Assembly (NCBI GenBank): GCA_024400495.1 | Contig: JAKSMR010000023.1 | Span: forward strand, 1-37,681 | Direction of reading: 5' to 3' | DNA length: 37,681 nt | From: Bacteroidales bacterium | GTDB lineage: Bacteria; Bacteroidota; Bacteroidia; Bacteroidales; P3 | In this document: piece by piece, positions 1 to 6,775 of the stretch | Layout of the letters: each line of letters starts with the position of its first letter | How positions within the stretch are numbered: position 1 is the first letter of the stretch | Made by a program: the position numbers and the translations under genes | The notes under the pieces: generated by a model | Databases searched by the model: none | Told to the model about the DNA's origin: nothing | What the model saw: the letters and a program-made list of their open reading frames with translations, nothing else

Positions 1-51
1 CCATAGCACTATGCCATCTTTAGGTCAAAAAATGAATTTATAGAACCCACC
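1..51. repeat. 51-bp direct repeat, copy 1
   Basis: These 51 bases recur without mismatch at 2098-2148. This copy ends 20 bases before the start codon of the gene at 72, so it is part of that gene's 5' leader. It begins at base 1 of the window, so the shared block may continue upstream. The two copies bound the AT-rich cargo gene pair. Confidence 0.95.
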
Positions 52-71
52 TTAACAAAATAAGAATCGTC

Positions 72-968
72 ATGAAAACGAAAAAACTATTATTGTGCTC
101 GGTAGCATTGTGTTATACTGCAGTTGGTTTTGCTCAACATCAGAACGGATTCCAGTCTTTTTTCGGTCTGGAATCAACTGAATGGAACGGGGTGACGGAA
201 TACTATGATGTTCCATGGGAAAATCAATTATTGCGAATTACCAATGACACATTGATTAGTGACATGTATTTCAAGAAAGTAGAGTATTCTGCAGTATATT
301 GGCATAATGGTTATTCTGAAGGCAGAGATTCTTCTCTTGATTTATTTCTTAGGGAAGATACTGCAACAGGAAAGCTATGGTGCCGATTTCGGGATGGGAA
401 TGCCGATTTTATAATAGCAGACATGTCTCTTTCTATTGGTGACACAATTTGGTTGCCAAACTATGTTAATTATCGCGATAGTGTTATGTATACTGTACAG
501 GATACACTTACACAAGACGGGTATTACACAATTACACTTAATGATGAATTTACTGAACGTTCCATAATGTTTATCGAGGGTGTGGGTTGTTCAAATCTTT
601 TTGATTATTTACGTTTGCCTATCATCGGAAGCCAGATGGTTTGTTGCCACAAAGATGGGGAATTAATCTATCACTACTCAATGAATGGCTGGCCGGAAGA
701 AGACTGTGTTGTTCGCCCTGTGGGAGTTAACGAATGCGTAGAGAATCAAGAAGTACACATTTGGCCAAACCCCTGCAACGATTGGATATACATTAATAGT
801 GACGAACATATTGAATCGGCAAAAATCTATGATATGATGGGACGTTTGCTGTTGGACAATATCAGTTGTAAAGACAAAGTTTGTATAAAGAATTTACCAC
901 AGGGAATATATTTGCTATTTATTGAGTCAAATCACTCAAAATCAAACATCAAGATAATAAAGCAATGA
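72..968 (+). CDS. T9SS type A sorting domain protein (secreted cargo, function unknown)
   Basis: 298 aa. An N-terminal signal peptide (K-rich start, hydrophobic core, A-Q junction near residues 21-22) would direct Sec export. Residues about 230-298 form a type A C-terminal sorting domain with the usual WPNP motif, a YDMMGR-like strand, an LPQGIYLL strand and a terminal I-I-K-Q, so export across the outer membrane by the T9SS is likely. The central part has no domain I recognise. It shares a layout with the next gene (a GDTI/GDTL strand, an FIEGVG motif, a Cys-rich segment before the CTD), so the two look like tandem paralogues. Only one base separates its stop from the next start. GC content is visibly lower (about 35-40 % by eye) than the genes after 2160. 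Confidence 0.88.
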   Translation: MKTKKLLLCSVALCYTAVGFAQHQNGFQSFFGLESTEWNGVTEYYDVPWENQLLRITNDTLISDMYFKKVEYSAVYWHNGYSEGRDSSLDLFLREDTATGKLWCRFRDGNADFIIADMSLSIGDTIWLPNYVNYRDSVMYTVQDTLTQDGYYTITLNDEFTERSIMFIEGVGCSNLFDYLRLPIIGSQMVCCHKDGELIYHYSMNGWPEEDCVVRPVGVNECVENQEVHIWPNPCNDWIYINSDEHIESAKIYDMMGRLLLDNISCKDKVCIKNLPQGIYLLFIESNHSKSNIKIIKQ

Positions 969-969
969 T

Positions 970-1908
970 ATGAAAAAGATAATTATACCTTTTATATTCA
1001 TTATAGGATTGGCACATTCAGTTTGCGGACAATCATATCAATCTGTATTTGCTGATTCATGTGCCACATGGTATATTTTTTCCGTAACAGAAAATAACCT
1101 TGCAGGAGGAACTGACGTGAGACAGGTGATTGCGGGTGACACTGTATATATGGATGGTAGAACATATTATTATCTTCGCCACAACAATGATGAGTCTATG
1201 TACGAACTGGGTGTTTACAACAATGAACCCCAGTTGTTAAGGGAGAATGAAAGCCATTCGAAACTTTTTCTCAAAGAAAACTACCCTGGCATTTCTGTAC
1301 CAGAAATATTAATAATGGATATGGATTTGGAAGCAGGTGACACCCTTGACACTCATGGATGGTCTGGATTGTTTTTTGACGGGCTATTGGATTTAATACC
1401 CAGAATTACAATAGATTCCTGTTTTAACTTAAGTGGTCGAAAGATATTGCGTACAGATTTCACATTTGTTTCTTTTGGAGGAAGAAAGGACACACTTTTT
1501 TTTATTGAAGGCGTTGGCCCAAGTTTTGGCCCGTATTATCCAAGACAACGCCATTTGAATTCTCTATCATGCTATTACAAAGATAACACATGTCTTTATC
1601 ATGGAAAGGATTATTTTTTTAATCAGGATTGTGTACATGGTTGGCCAGCCGACATAGATAAAATCGGGGAAGGCGGAATTAAATGTACAGTTTACCCCAA
1701 CCCGACTTTCGACAAATGCACGGTTTCTGTATCTGAGGGTTTTGACAATTCGATTGAAGTAAGAGATATATCGGGTAAAAGAATTGTGTCTGACAATTTC
1801 TTTGGGAATAATTATTACCTGAATATTTTCAATTTTCCCAAAGGCATATACTATGTTAGTGTAAAAAATCAATCTAGTTTTAAATGTATAAAATTGATTA
1901 AGTTATGA
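970..1908 (+). CDS. T9SS type A sorting domain protein, paralogue of the preceding gene
   Basis: 312 aa. The signal peptide has a hydrophobic core and a C-G-Q junction near residue 20. The sorting domain starts near residue 238 with a VYPNP motif and ends in a KGIYYVSV strand and a basic I-K-L-I-K-L tail. The central region resembles the preceding protein around its GDTL and LFFIEGVG motifs, which suggests duplication. The start lies one base after the upstream stop, so the two genes are probably co-transcribed and translationally coupled. Base composition is AT-rich, as in its partner. The protein is probably exported and surface-attached or released. No enzymatic signature was seen, so its role is unknown. 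Confidence 0.88.
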   Translation: MKKIIIPFIFIIGLAHSVCGQSYQSVFADSCATWYIFSVTENNLAGGTDVRQVIAGDTVYMDGRTYYYLRHNNDESMYELGVYNNEPQLLRENESHSKLFLKENYPGISVPEILIMDMDLEAGDTLDTHGWSGLFFDGLLDLIPRITIDSCFNLSGRKILRTDFTFVSFGGRKDTLFFIEGVGPSFGPYYPRQRHLNSLSCYYKDNTCLYHGKDYFFNQDCVHGWPADIDKIGEGGIKCTVYPNPTFDKCTVSVSEGFDNSIEVRDISGKRIVSDNFFGNNYYLNIFNFPKGIYYVSVKNQSSFKCIKLIKL

Positions 1909-1934
1909 AACAATAGTTATTTTTTGATTAATTA

Positions 1935-1966
1935 TTGTCGTAAATGAAGAAAAATGTGTAACTTTG
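1935..1966 (+). promoter_or_regulatory. Bacteroidetes-type promoter for the 2160 gene
   Basis: TTG at 1935-1937, a 21-bp spacer, and TAACTTTG at 1959-1966 match the -33/-7 consensus of Bacteroidetes primary sigma promoters. Transcription would start around 1973, giving an unusually long leader (about 185 nt) that contains the 28-bp tandem duplication and the second copy of the 51-bp repeat. Confidence 0.7.
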
Positions 1967-2050
1967 CAGCCGAAATCAGTCCTCGAAACCTATTCGATAA
2001 ATGAGGCTGTAAAAGAAGTTAAATAACCTAAAAGGAGGAATAAAGGGTTA

Positions 2051-2106
2051 GCTCCACTTCGGTCGCTGGCCATAGCAAGCTCCTCTTCGGTCGCTGGCCA
2101 TAGCAC
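2051..2106 (+). repeat. 28-bp tandem duplication in a leader
   Basis: Two adjacent 28-base units, 2051-2078 and 2079-2106, differ at two positions (the sixth and last bases). Each contains the core TTCGGTCGCTGGCCATAGCA. The second unit runs into the 51-bp direct repeat that starts at 2098. The block lies in the predicted 5' untranslated region of the 2160 gene. Confidence 0.9.
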
Positions 2107-2148
2107 TATGCCATCTTTAGGTCAAAAAATGAATTTATAGAACCCACC
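2098..2148. repeat. 51-bp direct repeat, copy 2
   Basis: Identical to bases 1-51. It ends 11 bases before the ATG at 2160, a placement like that of copy 1 before the gene at 72. The DNA between the copies is AT-rich and holds two T9SS cargo genes. Confidence 0.95.
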
Positions 2149-2159
2149 ACTAGTTTATT

Positions 2160-2699
2160 ATGAAAAGATTCAGACTCTCAATCTGCTCTCTACCTACAAG
2201 TATCGCCAGAATCATTCTAATTTTAGCAGGCCTGGCGATGATGACCTCGTGCGACCCCGCCTGCACCGAAGAACTCGTAGTAAAGAACCAGAGCGGACAT
2301 GAGGTGGTGGTGACGCGATACCACACCGTGTATGCCGGACTTTGGAACAACAGGCAGCCCATAGAGGACAGTGTGCGCACCGATGTGGCAACCATCAGGA
2401 ATGGCGACGAGACGAAGAGCATAGAGGGCCATCTTGGGGTGACAGACAGAAAGAGCATCGAACTTACAATGGAATACCTATACTGGCAAGACAGCGTGCG
2501 GTTTGAGTTCGACGACGGCACCACTCGTACATTCCGTCTCGGCCGCGACACAGCATGGGGCCCATACGCCTTCGGCTCCGACAACTACAGCTACGAGGAA
2601 AAGCGCAACCCGGGCCTGACATTCCATAATGCGGTGCTATGGTCGCGACTGACCTACACCATCACCGAGGAGGATCACAATCGCTGCAAGGAAGAATAA
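2160..2699 (+). CDS. Putative lipoprotein, unknown function
   Basis: 179 aa. The N terminus has a hydrophobic stretch (residues about 18-28) followed by M-T-S-C, a plausible lipobox with acylated Cys31, so the mature protein is probably membrane-anchored. The rest is predicted soluble and beta-rich, with no motif I recognise. It may be co-transcribed with the next small lipoprotein 66 bases downstream, although a -7-like box lies between them. Base composition is about 50-55 % GC, unlike the two genes upstream. No function is assigned. Confidence 0.7.
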   Translation: MKRFRLSICSLPTSIARIILILAGLAMMTSCDPACTEELVVKNQSGHEVVVTRYHTVYAGLWNNRQPIEDSVRTDVATIRNGDETKSIEGHLGVTDRKSIELTMEYLYWQDSVRFEFDDGTTRTFRLGRDTAWGPYAFGSDNYSYEEKRNPGLTFHNAVLWSRLTYTITEEDHNRCKEE

Positions 2700-2736
2700 G
2701 GCGATGGAGGGGAAGCTGCGGTTTTAAGAAAATGTG

Positions 2737-2744
2737 TATCTTTG
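2737..2744 (+). promoter_or_regulatory. -7-like promoter element before the 2766 gene
   Basis: TATCTTTG matches TAnnTTTG and lies 21 bases before the ATG at 2766. No good TTG element is present 19-21 bp upstream, so this is a tentative call. Confidence 0.4.
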
Positions 2745-2765
2745 CAAAAAATGGAATGATTGTAT

Positions 2766-3188
2766 ATGAAGATGAAATTCCTCAAAGTGCGTCAACTGAT
2801 AATCGCGGCTATGGCAGGATTGCTGGGCGTCAACTATGGTTGCACTACGTGCGAGTACGGATGTCCTGAGGCCGATTTTGACATCAGCGGCCATGTGACT
2901 GACAAAGCAGGCAACCCTATTGAGGGGATAGAGGTGGAGCACCTTTATCGCGCCGACACCACCGATGCCGACGGCTACTATCATATGCCTAAGTATTCGG
3001 GCTTCCCCGAAAGGGAAATCCATATCAGCTTCACCGATGCGGATGGCGACGAGCATGGCGCCTATCGCGACACGGTAGTAACGGTAATGGTTGATCGCGA
3101 CGAATACCGCGGCGGCGACGGCAACTGGTACGAGGGCACGCTGGCCAAGGTGGTGGATGTGACACTTGAACCCAAAGACGACAAATAA
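2766..3188 (+). CDS. Radical-SAM-associated lipoprotein-like protein
   Basis: 140 aa from the ATG at 2766. The frame is open to a TTG at 2760, but the ATG is more likely. A short hydrophobic N terminus leads to Cys26 (Y-G-C), then a Cys-rich block C-T-T-C-E-Y-G-C-P-E-A-D-F and a carboxypeptidase-regulatory-like beta-sandwich (ISGHVTDKAGNPIEGIEV, then DADGYY). The Y-G-x-P-x-A-D-[YF] motif followed by that sandwich resembles, from memory, the Bacteroidales family named radical-SAM-associated putative lipoprotein. That family is usually found beside a radical SAM maturase. No such enzyme is encoded within the window, although one could lie left of base 1. The call is family-level; function is unknown. 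Confidence 0.6.
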   Translation: MKMKFLKVRQLIIAAMAGLLGVNYGCTTCEYGCPEADFDISGHVTDKAGNPIEGIEVEHLYRADTTDADGYYHMPKYSGFPEREIHISFTDADGDEHGAYRDTVVTVMVDRDEYRGGDGNWYEGTLAKVVDVTLEPKDDK

Positions 3189-3964
3189 CAAGACCAGCAA
3201 GGTCTGGATAGAGTTGTAAGGATTACGGCAAAAAGGGCAGCAGAGTGGCAGAAACAAAGACGAACTGTTCGATCTCCAAGAGGCTCTTTGTCGCGACTTC
3301 TGTTTTTGAAAACATCAGGTTTTCGTCGCTGGGTTCTCTTGCAAGGTAGGTGGGCTATCCTTTTCAACATCGTGTAGAACCCCAGTAGCGCCTATGTCGC
3401 ATATAGGTAGCATATAGGTAGCATATAGGTAGCACCTAGAATTGTAGGCGCTACACGGGCGCAAGTCCGTCGCAAGAGCGAGGCTGCCGCGTAGATGCTC
3501 TTTGCTTCCATCCTGGCAAAGATATCGCGCTGCCTTTATGGGGGAGTTCCCCGTGAGTTTGCCTACAGAACCAGAATCCCGATTTCGGATATTGTTCTGG
3601 GTTCAATGTTTAGAGGGAGGGGAGGAGGCGGAAATGTTAAAAATCTTTGGTCGGCTTGCTGGGGTTTTGCTTCTTTTTTAACGAAAAAATTAACTTAAAA
3701 TTCGGGGTGAATATCGCACAAAAAGTGTTGTCGGGTAAGAGGCTCTTTTGTCGTAATATCGAGCTCGGAGAGAAGTGTGAAAAATGTGAAAATTTGCTAT
3801 TCTTGCCGAGAAAAAAACGTTTTTGCGGCCGTTTTTCACAGTCGGGGAGAAAAATTAAATGCTTATTATCCAGCTTTATGAATAAATATTTGCAGATTTT
3901 ATTTTCTATATCATAAAAAAGTCGTAATATTGCCATTTGAAATTAGGCTATAATATAAGCTAAT
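3189..3964. other. 776-bp gene-free spacer with repeats
   Basis: No credible gene was found. The first half is GC-balanced and holds an 11-bp tandem array inside an inverted repeat (3385-3454). The second half (about 3630-3960) is strongly AT-rich. It holds a GTGAAAAA/TTTTTCAC inverted pair (3777-3784 and 3832-3839) around the palindrome AAAAACGTTTTT (3813-3824). The motif AAGAGGCTCTTTGTCG (3278-3293) recurs with one extra T at 3737-3753. A weak -7-like TAATATTG (3925-3932) precedes porP. Confidence 0.7.
3385..3454. repeat. 11-bp tandem array framed by a 10-bp inverted repeat
   Basis: Three perfect head-to-tail copies of GCATATAGGTA occupy 3399-3431. They lie in the loop of an inverted repeat: GTAGCGCCTA at 3385-3394 and its exact reverse complement TAGGCGCTAC at 3445-3454. 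Confidence 0.92.
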
Positions 3965-4969
3965 ATGAAGATGACAAAACTAAAGAAACTCCTCCTCGTT
4001 GTCGCCCTCCTGCTTGTTGCCGGACAGGGCGTCAAGGCACAAGACGTAGTGTTCTCCCAATTCTACGCCAACCCTCTCTATCTGAACCCCGCTTTTGCTG
4101 GCTCCAAGGTTTGCCCCCGTGTGTCGCTCAACTTCCGTAACCAGTGGCCCGCTCTGGTTAGTGCCTTCACCACCATCTCGGCATCCTACGACCAGTATGT
4201 TGATAATCTCCATGGCGGCGTCGGCGCCATCGTTATGGCCGACCGTCAAGGTGACCACGGTGCTCTCACCACCGGTATGGCTGGTGTGATCTACAACTTC
4301 CGTTTCCAGGTAGGTAAGGAGATCTTCGTTAGCGCAGCCCTTCAGGCAGGCCTCACCAACGAGAGTCTTGATTGGGATCATCTCCGTTTCCCCGACCAGA
4401 TCGACCCCGTCAACGGTTACACCGATATGTCTAGCGCCCAGCGCCCCGAAAGTTTGAGCAAATGGTATCTTGACTTCAACGCCGGTGCTCTTATCCATGG
4501 TCCTCAATGGTATGCAGGCTTCTCTGCAGCCCACCTTACCCAGCCCAGCAACGGCTTCTATGGCGTGACCAAGCTCCCCATCAAGCTCACCGCTCATGCC
4601 GGCGGTCTGATCAACATCGCTGAAGAAAAACGCCGTACCTCCTCCCTCGGCCTCGGTACCCCTGTCATCTCCCCCAATTTCGTATATCAGTATCAGGCAG
4701 GTTTCCACTATTTCAACTATGGTGTTTACCTCGACTGGATGCCCTTCCTCGTAGGCTGCTGGTTCCGCAACGGTCTCGAGAACCCCGACGCTTTCATCTT
4801 CATGGTCGGCGTTCAGCAGGACTACTTCAAAATCGGATATAGCTACGACGTCACCGTCTCCAAGCTGGCAAACAACACCTCCGGTGCTCACGAAATCAGC
4901 CTCGGCATCATGCTGCCCTGCGCCGAGCCCAAGCACAAGGTCAAAGCCATCCGTTGTCCTTCCTTCTAA
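3965..4969 (+). CDS. porP: PorP/SprF family T9SS outer-membrane protein
   Basis: 334 aa. A signal peptide (K-rich start, leucine-rich core, V-K-A-Q cleavage near residue 25) is followed by the hallmark start of the family, D-V-V-F-S-Q-F-Y-A-N-P-L-Y-L-N-P-A-F-A-G, and then an outer-membrane beta-barrel pattern to the end. In studied Bacteroidetes, PorP/SprF proteins work with the T9SS, often as the outer-membrane partner of a particular secreted substrate or of the PorK/N ring. It lies 134 bases upstream of a GldJ-like lipoprotein gene on the same strand, which supports a T9SS role. Genomes carry many paralogues, so the porP symbol marks the family, not proven orthology with the P. gingivalis gene. 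Confidence 0.88.
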   Translation: MKMTKLKKLLLVVALLLVAGQGVKAQDVVFSQFYANPLYLNPAFAGSKVCPRVSLNFRNQWPALVSAFTTISASYDQYVDNLHGGVGAIVMADRQGDHGALTTGMAGVIYNFRFQVGKEIFVSAALQAGLTNESLDWDHLRFPDQIDPVNGYTDMSSAQRPESLSKWYLDFNAGALIHGPQWYAGFSAAHLTQPSNGFYGVTKLPIKLTAHAGGLINIAEEKRRTSSLGLGTPVISPNFVYQYQAGFHYFNYGVYLDWMPFLVGCWFRNGLENPDAFIFMVGVQQDYFKIGYSYDVTVSKLANNTSGAHEISLGIMLPCAEPKHKVKAIRCPSF

Positions 4970-5103
4970 TAGCTGTAGCTTAATATATATAAAGAATAAA
5001 GAAGGAGCTTTTGAAACAAAACGGCGAACAATTGCGTTAATATAATAAGCGCACAGGCGTTCACCGCCAATAATAACGAAAAATAAATAATCGATTATAT
5101 ACT

Positions 5104-6663
5104 ATGAAAATCCTGAAAATTGCAAGCATTCTCTCTTTGACTGCAGTGATGCTCTTCTCTTGCAGCAAAAAGCAATCTGCTACTACGGGCTGGAATCTCA
5201 ACGATCCCGAGTGGGGTGGTTTTGAAGTTTCCGACGTCACCGAGCAGCCCCAGGCCCCCGGTCTGGTATTCATCGAGGGTGGTTCTTTCACCATGGGTCG
5301 TGTAGCTGACGATCCTCGTTTCTCGTGGAACAACACCTCTCACACCGTTACCGTTTCCTCCTTCTACATGGATGAGACCGAGGTTCGTAACGTCGACTAT
5401 CGTGAATATGTTTATTGGATGCAGCGCGCTTACGGCGAGGAATATCCCGAACGCGTCCGCGACATCTATCCCGACACCAACTGCTGGCGCGACAAGCTCG
5501 CTTGGCGTGAAGGTTTCGTTGATTTCTACTTCCAGAGCCCCATCTACGAACAATATCCTGTAGTAGGCGTTTCCTGGGAACAGGCTTCTAAATACTGCAT
5601 CTGGCGTACCGACCGTGTGAACGAGAAGATCCTCGTCGACGCTGGCATCATCGTCCTTGACATGACCGAGCTCCGTGGTGAGACCGCTTTCCAGACCGAC
5701 GTCTATCTCGCTGGTCAGTATCGTGGTGAGACCAAGACCGAACTCGAGAACCTCGACCCCGCTGCTGGTGGCGAACCTCGCCAGGTACGTCGCACCGACG
5801 GTATCCTCGTTCCTTACTATCGTCTCCCCACCGAGGCTGAATGGGAATTTGCTGCTCTCGGCCTCATCGGCAACACCTACGACGAGCGCGTCATCGAGCA
5901 CAAGACCTATCCTTGGGCTGGCCAGAGCGTACGTAGCGCAAACAAGAAATACTACGGCCAGTTCCTCGCTAACTTCAAGCGCAGCCGTGGCGATGCTATG
6001 GGCGTAGCCGGTAACCTCAACGACGGTTGGGACTACACCGCTCCCGTTAAGTGGTACTTCCCCAACGACTACGGTCTCTATCACATGGCTGGCAACGTAA
6101 GCGAGTGGTGCATGGACGTTTATCGTAAAGATCCTAACCCCATCGGAGGCGAAGATATGAACCCCTTCCGTGGTAACGTTTACCGCACCGCTACCTATGT
6201 CGACGAAGAAATCGCTATCAACGACACCACCGGCGGCATTATCTATCGCAATGTTGACGACGATATGAACCGTCGCAACTACCGCCAGGCTGACAATATC
6301 AACTACCTCGATGGCGACTACGCTTCCAACATCTACGACTACGATGGCAAGACCGCTATCTCCGAGTGGGCTTCCTCTGGCAGCGACGACGACGAGGACA
6401 GCATGGATGAGGAAGACTCCTCCGTACTCTCCAACCCCGACAGCGTAACCAACATGATGTACCGTCGTGTTGCTAAGGGTGGCATGAACGACCCCGTCAG
6501 CTCCCTCATGGGCAACAAGGTTCGCGTCGTGAAGGGTGGTAGCTGGGCCGACCGCGCTTACTGGATGCAGGCAGGCACCCGTCGTTTCTACGACCAGGAT
6601 CGTTCCACCGCATGGATTGGTTTCCGTTGCGCTATGGACGCCCTCGGCCCCCGCACCAAATAA
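5104..6663 (+). CDS. gldJ: GldJ/GldK family SUMF1-like T9SS lipoprotein (closest to GldJ)
   Basis: 519 aa. A lipoprotein signal ends at L-F-S-C with Cys20. The body is a formylglycine-generating-enzyme-like (SUMF1) fold: P-G-L-V-F-I-E-G-G-S-F-T-M-G-R near residue 50, YMDETEV, YPVVGVSWEQA, WRTDRVNE, RLPTEAEWEFAALGL, GNVSEWCMDVY, and a closing VKGGSW...GFRCA. These are the marks of the GldJ/GldK/PorK group. The early TGW...GGF block and the GRVADDPRFSWNN segment match my memory of GldJ better than GldK. GldJ is needed for T9SS function and gliding in Flavobacterium, where it stabilises GldK. An acidic Asp/Glu-rich linker lies at about residues 426-440. porL, porM and porN do not follow; a terminator does. 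Confidence 0.83.
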   Translation: MKILKIASILSLTAVMLFSCSKKQSATTGWNLNDPEWGGFEVSDVTEQPQAPGLVFIEGGSFTMGRVADDPRFSWNNTSHTVTVSSFYMDETEVRNVDYREYVYWMQRAYGEEYPERVRDIYPDTNCWRDKLAWREGFVDFYFQSPIYEQYPVVGVSWEQASKYCIWRTDRVNEKILVDAGIIVLDMTELRGETAFQTDVYLAGQYRGETKTELENLDPAAGGEPRQVRRTDGILVPYYRLPTEAEWEFAALGLIGNTYDERVIEHKTYPWAGQSVRSANKKYYGQFLANFKRSRGDAMGVAGNLNDGWDYTAPVKWYFPNDYGLYHMAGNVSEWCMDVYRKDPNPIGGEDMNPFRGNVYRTATYVDEEIAINDTTGGIIYRNVDDDMNRRNYRQADNINYLDGDYASNIYDYDGKTAISEWASSGSDDDEDSMDEEDSSVLSNPDSVTNMMYRRVAKGGMNDPVSSLMGNKVRVVKGGSWADRAYWMQAGTRRFYDQDRSTAWIGFRCAMDALGPRTK

Positions 6664-6713
6664 GTCTTGACAAGACCATATTAGGGACACGCTATTGTCT
6701 CAAACTCAATAAC

Positions 6714-6745
6714 ATGTTCCCCTGTATCCAAAAGCAGGGGAACAT
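6714..6745 (+). terminator. Hairpin terminator after the gldJ-like gene
   Basis: ATGTTCCCCTG (6714-6724) pairs perfectly with CAGGGGAACAT (6735-6745) across a 10-base loop, and TGTTTTGATTGTT follows. The position, 50 bases after the stop codon, fits an intrinsic terminator separating the porP-gldJ unit from the OstA gene. Confidence 0.75.
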
Positions 6746-6775
6746 TGTTTTGATTGTTATACCACGCTCGATATT

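Noticed and set aside
3495-3936. Small open frames in the spacer before porP
   Set aside because: Short, overlapping on both strands, low complexity and without recognisable motifs or spacing to neighbours.
5095-6690. Long open frame antisense to the gldJ-like gene
   Set aside because: The opposite strand encodes a full SUMF1-family protein with all family blocks. The antisense frame has no signal or domain and is a by-product of codon bias.
5104-6775. Broken porK-L-M-N operon with missing porLMN
   Set aside because: The lipoprotein looks closer to GldJ than PorK and is followed by a terminator, so missing porLMN is not evidence of a deletion.
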